NCBI GenBank assembly: GCA_917880885.1
Contig: OU862928.1
Location: forward strand, 40,846,962 to 40,910,961
Origin: Limnephilus marmoratus
Taxonomy: Eukaryota > Arthropoda > Insecta > Trichoptera > Limnephilidae
Direction of reading: 5' to 3'
DNA length: 64,000 nucleotides
The notes beneath the pieces were generated by a model, which was not told the origin of the DNA, ran no database searches, and saw only the letters and a list, made by a program, of their open reading frames with translations. A program made the position numbers and the translations under genes. Below are positions 11,397 through 23,070 of this stretch, piece after piece (position 1 is the stretch's first letter; every line of letters starts with the position of its first letter).

Positions 11397-12591
11397 ACAA
11401 TAATGAGGTGAAAAAATGACCCGTTCTTGTGAAGTCAACATCAACTGTGAACGGATGTTTCGTTCGTGTCCGTCTAGTCCGATGAATCAATGCTTCTAGG
11501 TACTTAGAAAACCGGGAATCAATGCTTCTAGGTCCTTAGAAAAGGTTCTATTAAAATACCTGAAGGATAGACTGAGCAAGCTCACATTGTGTCTGTTCAT
11601 TAGGGATGGCAATCAGATGGACCGCCCTCCTTTTCGTGGAGCCCAAAGGTGACTTCCAAATTCGATTGTTGAACGTACTTTGGATTTGTCAACAGCTTTT
11701 GGTTAGCAGGTAGTCACTGTTGAATAATCTGCTAGCCCTATACAAGCCCTCTACTGTACATAACTATAATGAATGAGAGTGTAAGAGTACCTAATGAAAT
11801 GTGATTAAAGAAGGGAATTTTGAGATAGAAGATAAGAAGGTCAAGATTTATTTTGGAGAACCTGAAAACTTGAGCACCAGCAGTTATCAACAGAAAAAGA
11901 ACCACGAAAGACCCACACGAATAGGCAAAACTTTCAAAAGACCATTTCTTTATTTAGACTGTACAGCCACTGAAGACAGTGATACCAATGATGCAAAAAA
12001 CTTGGCACAACCACATTTAAAATCCCAATTAGGCCCCCCAGTAATAAGCGTCCAAGTGACAATCTGTCTGCCGACATTAAGCTTAAATAATGACGGAGAC
12101 CAATCGCAATTAGTTTACACCTACAGCCATTATTTCGACGATTAAATACCCCAAACGACAAACTACGAACAATAAAATCACATTAACTTCAAGGTTAAAG
12201 CAGTAAGAATATAATTAATCGTGTGGGTTCGTTGATAGACGAACGTTTAATGTGACCGCACCATGTGTAAGCCCCACTTTATTGTGCAACATTTTAAATC
12301 GATTTGAATAACCGAGACATAAGACGCTATTAATAAATATTTATAGGAGCATTAATGCGGGAAATATGCTGTTTAGTTTTGATTGAAGGCCTTTAGATTT
12401 AGCAATCGAAATTATTTGCAATGTTAATCGTTTTGAGATCGGATCTTCGCTGCTCAAATTATGGTGAATGAAAAACAATTATGTACATAAGCATTAGAGG
12501 AATCCGTTATCTATTGGAGCAATTTTTAAGTTGGTAGAAAATTTGGAGTTATGAAAACGCTGAACCATAATCAAATAATACATCAAAATGG
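11397..12591. other. Unassigned stretch with an unrecognised 114-codon frame
   Basis: A plus-strand frame at 11801-12145 is open for ~114 codons, rich in Lys, Asn and Thr, with no motif I recognise. It lacks a clear start context and overlaps an equally long minus frame, so chance is likely. Small direct repeats of GAATCAATGCTTCTAGGT occur at 11485 and 11517. Confidence 0.35.
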
Positions 12592-12640
12592 ATCTTGATG
12601 GACACTGCAAGGCTGGCCGAAACGTGGGCTAACGAAGGAG
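12592..12640 (+). repeat. Degenerate Penelope-end motif
   Basis: TGATGGACACTGCAAGGC followed by GGCCGAAACG matches, with decay, the motif at 28510, 29037 (minus) and 28100 (minus). No nearby Penelope coding sequence is visible here. Confidence 0.5.
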
Positions 12641-14325
12641 TAACGCAACAAGATTCAATATCCGAAATTCGAAGATACTATTTACTGGCTTTGAGTGTAA
12701 TGTATCATAAAGATCTATTTTCGTGCACATATTTTACTAGGAGTCCTTTGGGTGACATGGTCTCGTTTCTAAGTTGTGCTGAAGGTACTTTTACGAAATC
12801 ATTAGTTTTCAAGAGCTCTCCAGATCAGATCTAACCTTCAGCCTGGAAGAACATTTGTCCTAACAAGTATTATTATGTTTACATTACGTCAATAAACAAT
12901 CACTGTGTTATAAAGAACCTAAGTCTTTCAATAAGCATCCATATATAAATACCAGAGAATATAGAGATACTACAATGAGAACCTCAAATTAAAACTTATA
13001 ATGTGTTAAATTGGGCATCCTGTTTTAGGTGCGCAGTTTTTTCAGAAACACAAATAAATGAAAGAGTCGTTGATTGGACAGATGAATTGTTAAAGTCGAT
13101 AAAAAAACCTCGTCAAGGATTAAGAAATGCCAACCGCCAATATCCGTAAAAAAATTAAGACAAACACTAAGAAAAAGTAGAAGGTCATTCGCTTTCAACG
13201 AAAATTATTAAAAAAACGAACAAATTATTGAAATTCTTGCGGTTTGTTGATCTGAAATACGAGTAGATATTTAGGGAGTGGAACTTAAAAATTTAAGCAT
13301 AAATTGAGGTACGAAATCCATTTTTTTAAACCATGAACAGATGTGGCACATTCTCGAAGGTGCAGCAAGACTTGTTTGCAAAGACAAAGGTGTTTTGTTC
13401 TTTACGGAGGAAACCCACTGTCTAAGTCTTTGCATTATTCTACCTACTGTTTGTACTATAGAGTTGCAGAATTCTAAAAGTGTGTTCAAACATTATTTCA
13501 ACATTTTCATATTTGAATAACAAACGCATCCTACGACAAAAGGCAACTGATTGACTCGGTGCTGGATCAATGAATCAAACGAAGGTTCTTGGCACAGTAA
13601 TTCACGCGTGACTAATCAACTTTGATCGCGGGTTTGATCCCATTAACGGTAGTAACTAGTAACACGTAACTGGGAACAGTTAATGTGGGAGGTATTGACT
13701 GTATTGAGATAGATATGGCAGCGCACCAGATAACCATCTGTAAGGAGAAGCCGACGTTACACAAGGCCATCCCAGAAAACCGGTTCTTCCGCGGAACTGT
13801 TTTGACTGGTGGGAGATATTTAACACTTTCGATTTCGTAGTTGGAGTGCTTTGAGGCCGGTGGTTCTTGAATGGTGAATTGTAGAGTAATTGAATTAATT
13901 AACCAGAACGAAATGTTGGATAGGTCACTACATGAAAATGCTTCCATTAAAGGCACTCTGTTTGGTAGATATCTTCTTTCTATTACGCTCTTTTGTTAAT
14001 GTTATAGGTTGGTCGTTATGTTTTCTGTATTAGTCTGTACGGCTTGAAAATCTGCATACTATACGAAGCATTTATACGGAAGGTAAAATCTTTTGAAAAC
14101 GCCCTTGTCATAGTTGCATGATTCTCCATAGAATTACCAAAAGTTGAGGAGTTTGTTATTGATATAAAGTGAATAATACTCCAATATCTGGGTCATTTCT
14201 TGAAGGACGACAAATGCGAAACGACTTAACGGAAATATAAACCGAAGATTGATGGTAATGTAAGGTAACACTGTAATGTAAGAAATTATTTTTATTAACC
14301 TATTGTTTATTATCAACCCTTGTGT
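12641..14325. other. Unassigned stretch
   Basis: Minus frames at 13271-13489 and 13612-13956 are open for 72 and 114 codons but show no conserved domain or convincing splice context. I found no repeat shared with the rest of the window. Confidence 0.35.
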
Positions 14326-14450
14326 AAAGTAAAAAAATGTTAACATTATGTACCAAATGTAAAACCCCATTATGTACCAAATGTAAAAAAAAAATGTTAA
14401 AAAGTAAAAAAAATGTTAACATTATGTACCAAATGTAAATGTACCAAAAA
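14326..14450. repeat. Short direct repeat
   Basis: The block AAATGTTAACATTATGTACC with its flanks occurs twice, near 14335 and 14410, with shorter ATGTACCAAATGTAAA pieces between and after. Looks like local slippage duplication. Confidence 0.7.
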
Positions 14451-15699
14451 CCCCCATGGGCGTAAAGAAGAATAAATTAACATATTAAAAGATAGAATAC
14501 AAAATAGAGCAAGCTCATAACTTGGTAACATACGTATCTGTAACGGTACGAGTGCAGTTCCGCATAGTTTTTCTGGGCTGAAGTCTGCAGAGTGAAGATT
14601 ACCTGAGTACTAGCCAACTTCCGACAATATAGAGCAGAAGCCGTCGGATCGGACCATGTATCGGAAATGTTCAATTTTTTTACATGACATTTGAAATTGA
14701 CAAAAACTTCTCAAAATTGGAAACTGTGGCACTAAAATAAAAGTGTTTCAATATTTAAAGAAGTTCTTTTCAAAGCACCAAAACCAAAACCGGAAGAAAT
14801 TTGATACATCAACCAAATTTACATAACATTTTGAATCAACGCTTCAAACACACGAATCTTTTTTGTACGTACTCCAAATACCATGATATACAGGCCGATT
14901 AAATATGTGAGCTATTTTCACGACCCACAACAACAACACAGAAAAAACCGGTTTGAGATTACGTATTGCGTCTTGTCCAGTTCCTTTGTCTAAGAAATGT
15001 CCCTAGTTTCGAAAATGCGTTTCACTTTACTTCTACCTTTGCTCTCAGCGGGTATTGATCCCTGGATCATCGGCTCTGTTGTTGCCTCTTGTACACCCAC
15101 ACGACCAGGGGACCAAGAAAGACATTCGAACAGCAAAGTCTGAAAGGTAAATGATTGCGACCAGTTCGTAGAAGTCTAACATGAAATTGAAATTATGGTC
15201 ATTGATCATTCAACATCCTGGGTACGGGTGGTCGTTTTAATGATATTCATTTCCAGTAGGATCGTCATAGATGTTTCTTAGTTTAATCCTTGTTTCTGGG
15301 GTTCTATTTTAGACCTTGGTCATTGTCGTCAAATCTATAAACACACAAGTTAATACGAGTGTAAATGGTCAATTAAGAAAAGCATTTTAAGATCATCTGC
15401 GTTATAGATTGTATACATTCTGTTACCAAGATGTTTTATGGCAATATGGCATAAAACTGGCAGAGAAATGAGGAATATAGATTTGAATGAAGTTAAATCG
15501 ATATCTCTGAAGTATGTTTGGTAAAACAATCTATGAAATAATGAATTACAGATGAGGAGATGTAATTTATTTGTTTATTTTTCGTGATCTCCATAAAATA
15601 GTTATACATCAATATATTATAGGTTACAAATTTAGAACAAAAGGTAGGTTGCATCCAAGACTGCTTACGAATTACAGCTTCAGATGCACTTGACTGTAA
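14451..15699. other. Unassigned stretch
   Basis: A minus frame at 14477-14674 contains a CAGGTAATC donor-like site but no recognisable protein, so I do not call an exon. Nothing else supported. Confidence 0.35.
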
Positions 15700-15845
15700 A
15701 TACTAAAAACGAAACGAGACGACATGGCGTTTGCTGGAATTGGGTGTTAATATGTGTAGGAAAAACAAGTATGCAAGGAAAAAGGATAGACAATCACTTG
15801 CCATCTGTATCTCTGCGAAGGAACACACGACACAACCACAATGTA
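15700..15845 (-). repeat. Dispersed repeat R, copy 1
   Basis: Read on the minus strand it matches 44633-44785: CGCAGAGATA, TTCCTTGCATAC, TTGTTTTTCCTACACATATT, CACCCAAT and AGCAAAC follow in the same order. Class unknown; no coding potential is conserved between the two copies. Confidence 0.75.
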
Positions 15846-16837
15846 GTCATATAGTTCCACTACCATACCTCGAGGTATTTGTCGTCAGAACATAACTAAT
15901 GTGTACAAAATGATAATATGTACTTCCGAGATGGTTAAATTCCTTCGCTTCCAAGGTACTCACAAAGTGCATTAAATTTGAACAACAGAGAGTAACAATA
16001 TTGATGACCTCAAACCCATCGGAAATTCATAATTTGATAGCTTCAACCGACTACTATGCCATTTCAAGACTCATGAAATTCATTAGATCGTGCAACATGG
16101 AAAATATATGATACATTGTTTTATAAAGATACATACATATATTAATATTGCAACATTAATATATAGGATATATTTAAAAAAAAAAAAAAAATGAAAACTT
16201 AAAATAAATAAAAACAGATGAGGCAAAAAAATGACAGCAGTATGCGAGTCAGAAGCCTCGATTAAATATTATAATATAAAAAAAAAGGTAGTTCCAAATA
16301 TTCATCTGTTTTAAAAACAAATGCCCTCGAATTTGCACTATTTTTCTTGCCATTGAAAGATTCAAATATTTTTCCAGCAAGGATTTAATGTAGGTCAGGA
16401 TTAAATTAATATAAATACACGAGAGAGATAGAGAAGTAGGTACAGATATAAAAAGCGAAGTGTGGAAATATGTACAAAACGAGGATTGCTAAGTCAGTTA
16501 ATTATTTAGATACGAATATCTATTTAATTGCAAAGTATCCCTCAAGGAATCATCGTAGGTCAGTACTTAACCTACATAATTAATAATAAATGCAGCAGCA
16601 ATTAAACAAGTGACCTCTAATTATTAACAGACTGGGTCGTCATTTGAAGGTCATTAGCTGTGTGCTCCTTGTTCTTATCATCGCTACCTGTGACCTTCAC
16701 CGGCTGAAGACGACGATAATAATACTAATGGCTTGTGGAAGCAATTACCATTCCATGAAAATACAAGATACACCTTGAGTGCTGGCACGGTGACACTGTC
16801 AGGTTATCGGGTGAGTTTTACATAAAATGTACAATCA
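15846..16837. other. Unassigned stretch
   Basis: AT-rich with a poly-A run at 16170-16190. A GTGAGT donor-like site near 16812 follows a moderately GC-rich 150 bp, but no frame or acceptor supports an exon. Confidence 0.35.
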
Positions 16838-17080
16838 GCAAGTTCTGCTGTGTAATTATTATTATTAGGCGTAACAGCTGTTCCGTATTCTGACGGCATT
16901 ATCAAACTTTGGTTAGGCCTAAATTTATATTATTTCTATACATGTACTAATTTTTATTATCCATACCCTTATTGATTTCCAAGTAAAATATCTGAAAGTT
17001 TTAATGGTTATTTTAGTTTTAAAGTTTCCCCAATTACTGCATTGTTTAAAATTGACTAAAGGTCGTTAAGTAAGTTATTT
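16838..17080 (+). repeat. Dispersed repeat I, copy 1
   Basis: Shares with 63105-63370, in order: GTAATTATTATTA, CGTAACAGCTGTT, GGCATTATCAAACT, CCCTTATT and TTTCCCCAATTACTGC. Divergence is considerable, so the insertion is old or the family diverse. Class unknown. Confidence 0.65.
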
Positions 17081-17405
17081 CCAAATTATGAATCAGGGGT
17101 TTCTTTCTCCAGCCTAAGAAAAATTGAACTTGTCTGAAACATATCTCAGAGTGGCGTGCGAATTATATTTTTTTTGTTCATTTATAAAACTAGCTTTCTA
17201 ATTATTAGAATCTTTGTTAATTTCCAACTGCTCTAAAAGATTAAGTTTGCGGCCTTTATTTTGTGTGTGTAACGGAGAAGTCTTATTATTTTTATCACTG
17301 AGTGGGTGATTTTTATCTAGGAGATGTTTGACAAATTGTGATTTTATATCCTATTTTATTATTATTTTTAAACGATCGCGTGTGTTCTTTGAATCTAGTA
17401 TTTTT

Positions 17406-17450
17406 GAAGTAAAACTTCTTTACGCACGCTTGACTTGGGGAGTAAGCTGA
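17406..17450 (+). mobile_element. Family H MITE fragment
   Basis: GAAGTAAAACTTCTTTACGC and TTGACTTGGGGAGTAAGCTG match the left end of the H element at 45587. Only ~45 bp remain, directly before an A copy. Confidence 0.6.
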
Positions 17451-17462
17451 AGTAGAGGAAGG

Positions 17463-17702
17463 CCTTTTCATTTCTCCAGCCGGACTTTCTCGACCCATCG
17501 CCATGCAACCACAGTGGGAGAGATGGAGTCATTCGTCCGTTACTCTTGGATGCACTGACCCCAGATTCCTGTCCACCCCTCATACCTCTTTCTAATTCTT
17601 TCTTCCCTAAAAAAACCCTCCACAGATGCCCAAAGGTGACAAAGGCCCTAAAGGGAATGATTTTTATAAAAGCTACCTGAGTGGAACTAATGTAAAAAAA
17701 AT
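17463..17702 (+). mobile_element. Family A element, 5'-truncated
   Basis: Contains the TCTCCAGCCGGACT block through to GGAACTAATGTAAAAAAAA. The 3' hairpin is eroded (CCTAAAGGGAATGATTTTTA). Minus-strand open frames through it are not genes. Confidence 0.75.
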
Positions 17703-18129
17703 TACATCGTTTTAAATTCTTCAATAATTGCAAAAAAATATTTTATTGTCTGCCTAATACTGGAAAATTGCCAGAATAAAGTCTAACAACCTTTCCTTGA
17801 GGACGAATCGTTGTTATTATCCGATACGTCATTCAAAAGAAGATTTACAAGAACCGATGACCTATCGACGGGTTTCAAAGTCACCAATTTTTCCCAAACA
17901 ACTTACCAAGAATTTCAAACAACCTCAGAAGGACCGGTGGCGTATACGTATCGTGGCGCTAATTGCGAGTTTAATTGTTGTGTGTGGTGTATAGGTTAGT
18001 CACGTATTTTCAACACCTTCTACAGATGTCGTTACCATAGTTGGTTATACGTTATTTTGTGGTATCTCAACTGACTGTCAGTTAAACAGTAGTTTAGAAA
18101 AGTACCATGTATCGTCGTACGTGTATAAT

Positions 18130-18472
18130 TTTTTTTTTTTACATTGGAGGGCCCTGAGGAAAATAGTTTCCCTCGGGGCCTATGACATCTTAGGGGTGCT
18201 GGGTGGTGGATTTTTTAAGGAAAGGAAGAAGAGGACGTTCTGGGAAGGAAATAGGTATGAGAGGTGGATGGGAATTTGGGGATCAAGGTAAGATGTATGA
18301 ATCCATACCCCCCCCCCCCTGCGGTGCAAGGCGATGGGTCGAGAGAGACCGGTTGGAGAGGTCTAGGATAGGACTCCCTCAACCAATCTCTCGATCCGGC
18401 ATGCAGTAGTTTGGCAAATGAGACCTAGACAAATCTCACCCCATGAACCTGGGCACCTCTGCTAAGTCATCA
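18130..18472 (-). mobile_element. Family A element
   Basis: Starts with poly-T and the 3' hairpin (CCCTGAGGAAAATAGTTTCC), continues through the body with a poly-C run at 18308, and stops in the head region at CTAAGTCATCAAA. Head truncated. Confidence 0.8.
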
Positions 18473-18538
18473 AATTGAAGTGTGTTGTCTGTGTTAGTCA
18501 GGTAGTTTCAACATTCTTCAATAGATATCTTAGTATAG

Positions 18539-18691
18539 ATAGAGGGTCGCCGAGGGCCTGGTAGGAGACAAATGTCTTGGCTGCGTAATATACGAGAGTG
18601 GACCGGCATTAGAAGTGTGGAGGAACTATTCCGGGCAGAGCAAGACAGAGAGACATTTTCAATAGTGATCGCCAACGTCGGGGGGACCTGA
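18539..18691 (+). pseudogene. LINE J C-terminal fragment
   Basis: A 50-codon frame reads IEGRRGPGRRQMSWLRNI, then EWTGIRSVEELFRA, then SIVIANV, and ends at TGA. This is the C-terminal end of the same LINE group as 58949-59662 (GRRGPGRRRTSWLKNL there). Everything upstream is missing. It splits the second N repeat, as if inserted there. Confidence 0.8.
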
Positions 18692-18802
18692 TACGGCACA
18701 CAGAGAAGAAGTATAGTTAGTTATATGTAGTTTTGTGGTATCTCAACAGCTGTCAGTTAAGCAATAGTTTAGAAAAGTATCATGTATCGTCGTTCGTGTT
18801 TA

Positions 18803-19747
18803 ATGTACAAACGGTTACGATAATAGCCGAAGACATCTGGTAGATGGCTAGACTCCATCAGTAGAAAGCAGCTGATCGGAACGAAAGGATGTCTGATCCA
18901 GTTAAATATTCTTTGTAAATTGTATTATAAACTTTACTTTAACATGCGGTGGGTAGTGTTTTTACACTACCGTGATTGTTTTTCTTTGCATTAACGTCTT
19001 TCTTTTGCCTGTTTATGTTTTTCTGCTCAGCTAAATTTTTAGAGCACCTCAAGATCTACACGACGGAGTACGAATAACTCATATAACTCTTTCCGTTGCG
19101 GAGGTATGATTGATTATTTAGTCGTACAGAGTGCATTTTTAGGTTTTATCTGACCCCCTCCCCGCTCGATGACATAAGAGCCCTAACAAGCAACGGACAA
19201 CAGTCCACTTTCGAATACACGCCATTTGCGCCACAACCCATGGGCCACGAAATATATTTAAAATTTGGCGACAACAACAGCATTACAAAAAAACAAACCC
19301 TTCATAATATTCATAATCGTCTTATAAATACTCTTCCGTTTGACTCTCGACATGACCCAACTCAAGAATTTAATTCACTTGATCGTGCCATATCTTTCTC
19401 GGGGTCCCCCGACTTCTATGCTAAAGTTGTTTTGATGAGAACATGTGCATTACGAGAGTTTCAAGGATTTTAATAATCACGATGTTAACTTCAGATAGGA
19501 TGAGTGATTTCTTATTGTTAGAAGCATAATGACATCATAATAATACTATATCAAGAGTTGATATTTAATAACTTCAAATGGTTCATTATATCCGTTAAAG
19601 AATAGTAAAACTGACCAAGTCGATAGTTAGTGGTACATTATCTTACCATACTCGTGAGAATGTAATTTAAATAAAAGGTGTCTGGTACTTAATGGAAACA
19701 AAAGAAATACTGAAAAATTGTTAATGAATACCGTACAAGAGTTCCAA
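18803..19747. other. Unassigned stretch with a LINE P scrap
   Basis: Minus-strand 19365-19425 can be read RGTPRKIWHDQVN, matching GRPRKTWHDQVN of LINE P at 30612. The rest has no supported feature. Confidence 0.4.
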
Positions 19748-20012
19748 TGGCTACCGTCTGGAGCCAGTGAGACTATGGCATCCCCAATTCGGGTATGTTG
19801 CGAGGCTGAAGGTAGTGGGAAACGGGAGGAGAAAACGGTATAATAAAGATGGGGAAGTTCCTGGCAATTAAGATCTGGTCTCCAAAGAGGGCTAAAGCCG
19901 TTTCAAGCAACGTTTCAATTCTGAATGGTGATTTTTCACAAGGACGATTCTGATAGTATCTACCACTCTGGGACATGCCCAACTAAAACTAATTCACTTG
20001 TATTAATTGTCA
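19748..20012 (-). mobile_element. SINE B, head missing
   Basis: B landmarks GGAGCCAGTGAGACTATGG, GGCTAAAGCCGTTTC and ATTCTGAATGGTGA in order. It fades out in the AT-rich linker; the tRNA-like head is lost. Confidence 0.75.
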
Positions 20013-20319
20013 ATATTCTTTAAAATAAAATCATATTTTTTATTGACAAATTAGAGTGACGACATAAATTTACCTTCTGGGCGAACTCCGTTAGTAAACT
20101 TGAAAAATCATCTGTCAAAAATTTTAACTATTGGGACATTTCAAACATAGGATCATGAATTAGGTCAAAATAATAACACAAACATCAGTTCAAATTTTGA
20201 AAAGAGAGATTTTGAAATTGTATATACGACGATCACCAACAACTTGCTTCCAAGGTAGTTCCAAGTCCTGTATTCAAAAGAAATGCACTCAAATTTGCAC
20301 TATTTTTCTTGCCATTGTT

Positions 20320-20480
20320 CCAAATCTATCTACATAAATAAAAATGAATTGCCGAAATGTATCTATGCGCATAACTTCCGAACCACTGCATCAAATCAAA
20401 TAATTCTTTTTTTGTGTTCGTTATTGTTAGGACAAGGTTTGTATAAAACTAAAGATGAGCTTTGGCATTATGAAATGTGT
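20320..20480 (+). repeat. Possible element end
   Basis: ATAAATAAAAATGAATTGCC followed by GCGCATAACTTCCGAACCAC resembles a common insect element segment preceding E/F-type tails. It adjoins the E copy at 20498. The call is by resemblance only. Confidence 0.3.
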
Positions 20481-20497
20481 ATAAAAAGTTGCAATAA

Positions 20498-20817
20498 GTA
20501 GCACGCGAGCTGTTTGTACCGGGACTGAATGTATGGTATGCAGGAGGGGGAGAGGGAGGGGAACTTGGGTAAGGGGTTCGCGGGAGAGGGGGAGGGGAAC
20601 CATAGAGGGGGAGGGGAATTTGGGATGGAACTCGGGAGGGGGCTTCACGGGATGGGGGAATGAAGTGGGGAGAGGGAAGGTGGAAGAGGCGGAGTGGGAA
20701 CGAGAGAGGGGGAGGAAGGGAGGGCGGAAGGGAAACCGGACGAATGGGAAAGGACACGCAGGGAGAAACAATTTCTTTATTAAATGGCATAGCAACGCAC
20801 GCCGGGTACCAGCTAGT
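20498..20817 (-). mobile_element. Family E element
   Basis: On the minus strand: CTAGCTGGTACCCGGCGTGC head, ATTTAATAAAGAAATTGTTT, CTGCGTGTCCTTTCCC, ~200 bp of pyrimidine-rich DNA (CCCCTCCC words), then AGCTCGCGTGCTAC near 20500. The tail motif and 107-bp unit are absent. Long open frames on both strands here arise from the biased composition. Confidence 0.7.
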
Positions 20818-21271
20818 TACAAATACTTTTCCAGCAAGGTGACGGTTAGTGAGAAGTAGGAACTGGATAAATGATATACCAGAATGAATCAAGAATATTC
20901 TCATTTCAAAACCAAACAGCAAAAAATCCACAGTGCTAATCTTATTAGTTTAATATTTCGCATCAAGCACCAATCACCCTATACTATTAAAGGTGCAAGC
21001 AATTTTGCCATGGCATCATTTGATTGGTATGCACTGATGAGTAAATACTCTAAGACAAAAACAAATAATAATATTGATGACGTATTACAGGAAAAATGTT
21101 CTTGAACCCTCCACAAGTCATTTCATTATGACGACGCATTTGTGATTAAAGCAAGGTTTCTGGGAGTTTTATGTATTGATTTAAGGTGTATATAAATAAA
21201 TTAAATATTGTACATCATTTTGGATGACTTCACTGTAAGATTTATACACACATCTCTTTAAAAACAAACAT

Positions 21272-21592
21272 GTGCTTTACGAAAAAAAAATAAACTTAAG
21301 ATTTACACGCAATTCCAACAAAGACTTATTGCAAGTTCCAGCGCTCTCTTCCACCTTTGGTCAACGTAGCTTTAGATACTTTACCAAAAAAATATTCAAC
21401 ATTCTCCCAGAAAACATCAAACTGAGTCAAACACAGAAAGAATTTAAAAAATATGTTAATATTTGGATATATTCTAATGATCGAGCCTATACTCATGCTC
21501 TCACCAAAACGCCCTGTCATTGTGACAGCTGTTATTGTGGTAATAACCTTGCAGTTTTGGTTTTGTGTAGGTACATGCAAACAATAATGTAA
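21272..21592 (+). pseudogene. LINE C-terminal fragment (K-like)
   Basis: The frame reads TFGQRSFRYFTKKIFNILPE and later EFKKYVNIWIYSN. The pattern (F/G-Q-R-S/F-x(6)-N-LP...FK..) is the usual C-terminal end of several insect LINEs and parallels SFAQRQFWYIAPKMYNALRV at 54361. The frame ends at TAA; no 5' part of the LINE remains. Confidence 0.6.
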
Positions 21593-21944
21593 TCAAAAAT
21601 AAAATTTTTGCTGTATAGAAACCTACATTATACATTTATAAAAAACCATAGATAAAATTGTGAGAAACAATTTACAAAAAATTCTGCCTCAATACAGGTT
21701 CACCTAGTGAGGCAGACTATGCACAACTAAAAATATTGTATAATTATGCTACTTCTGTGTAACCGATCTTACATTACTTTCTACTTGTTAATTTTTTCGT
21801 ACGGATGTAATCTATTTGTAATCTACATTGAACATGTACTTTTTTAGTTGTAATGTTGCCAATTTCATTGAATAACGATATATTATTTTTATTTGCATTG
21901 TTGAAACAATGGAATCTTAGTTTTGGGAAGTATTTACGAGAGAT

Positions 21945-22411
21945 GGGAAGGCTGATAGAGATATTGAAAGAAGGGTGAATGCAGGTAACTCCATTAATAG
22001 AGGACTAAACGCGGTTGGCGCTAATAAAAAACTGTCCAAAGAAACGAAGCTAGCAGTCCACAATGGAGTGCTAGTAACTATCTAACTACGATGTTTGGCA
22101 GTAAAAAGTAGTCTGAATGCTGTAGAAATGAGATCCCTGTAAATTCATATATGATTGTGTAAGAAATGTGGAGATCCGCAAAGAATGCAAGGTTGGTGTA
22201 AGCGTAATGAGTAAGATTAAGAAAGGGAAGCTCAGGTTTGGGATGTAGAACGAATGAATGAAGAAAGGAGTGTAAGGAAAATATATTATGACGCAAATGT
22301 GAATGGTAAAAGACGTCGTTAACGCCCGAGACATGAACGATCAAGCGAATCAGATAATTGTGTCGGGACGTGTCAAAAGTCAAAATAATAGAAGGGCATG
22401 TATGAGACGGC
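21945..22411 (+). pseudogene. LINE P C-terminal region, first part
   Basis: Frames broken by indels read RVNAGNSINRGLNAVGANKK, then KETKLAVHNGVLVT, and further on an RMNEE-type and NVNGKRR segment. The same order is found on the minus strand at 30612-31505. This is the region after the palm domain of a LINE. The copy is split by an A element at 22412. Confidence 0.75.
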
Positions 22412-22872
22412 TTCTCAATTTGGGAGGCGGGTATGGGTACCGCCGCCCCGAGAACCATTTATGGAATAGAAGAGCATGTATGAGACGAACACCTCTGCCA
22501 TAGGTCACCCCAAATGGTTCGCTACGTTTGGTGACTTAGCAGGGGTGCCCAGGTTCATGGGGTCAGGATTGTCTGGATCTTGGCGGCGGAAGCGTCTGCT
22601 CACCAACTGCGTGCAGGCCGGATCGGGAGTGACTCATTGAGGGAGATCTTTTAACCTCTCCAGCAGGACTCTCAGCAGGATTTGGACCGCAGTGGAAGGA
22701 ATGAATTCGTTCGTCCGTCACTTCTGGATAAACTGACCCCCAGATTCCTTCCTTTTTTCTTCCAGGAACTTCCCCTCCTTCCTTTCCCTAAAAAGACCCT
22801 CCCCACAGCATCCCCAAAGATCACATAGGCCCTGAGGGGAATTATTTTCCTCAGGGCCTCCTATGTGAACCT
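22412..22872 (+). mobile_element. Family A element, full length, inside LINE P
   Basis: Its ends are fixed by comparison with the uninterrupted LINE P copy at 30612: LINE sequence GTATGAGACG ends on the left and ATGTATGAATGTG resumes on the right. Between lie the A head, body and hairpin (CCTGAGGGGAATTATTTTCC). Inside the head, ~23 bp of the adjacent LINE (AATAGAAGAGCATGTATGAG and three more bases) replace part of the usual TTGGATAACC. No open frame is conserved among A copies. Confidence 0.85.
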
Positions 22873-22945
22873 ATGTATGAATGTGAATGAGGCCAGGAGG
22901 GTGTTCCAAGACAGAGTTTTTTGGCGGTACGTTCTTGGTTAGTTA
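22873..22945 (+). pseudogene. LINE P C-terminal region, last part
   Basis: Matches the MNVSEAKSVYQDRVVWRS end of LINE P (here with frameshifts). Continuation of the copy at 21945 after the A insertion. Confidence 0.7.
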
Positions 22946-23070
22946 GTTTGAAAGTGATACAAAAAATAAAACATTTTTGACAAAGAAGCCGAAAATCCGC
23001 GCATAATGAAACATAAAATAATTAGTCCACCTATAACTTAAATAATGAATATCTAAGTAACGAAGAGTCC

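Larger units (their letters stand above)
17994..18802 (+). repeat. Direct repeat N flanking an A element and a LINE fragment
   Basis: The unit at 17994-18128 (GTTAGTCACGTATTTTCAAC through TTTGTGGTATCTCAAC and GTTTAGAAAAGTACCATG) recurs from 18494, but split: its first ~40 bp lie at 18494-18535 and the rest at 18712-18802, with a LINE J fragment between. A family A copy lies between the two units. Sequence differences show the duplication is not recent. Confidence 0.7.

Noticed and set aside
13612..13956. 114-codon minus-strand gene
   Set aside because: No recognisable motif and no splice or promoter support; the length is within chance for this much sequence.
16660..16818. Host exon ending at a GTGAGT donor
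   Set aside because: No coding frame, start or homologous motif; a single donor-like word is common by chance.
20427..20931. Overlapping frames of 108-160 codons on both strands
   Set aside because: They are produced by the pyrimidine-rich middle of an E element, where stop codons are rare. No domain is visible.
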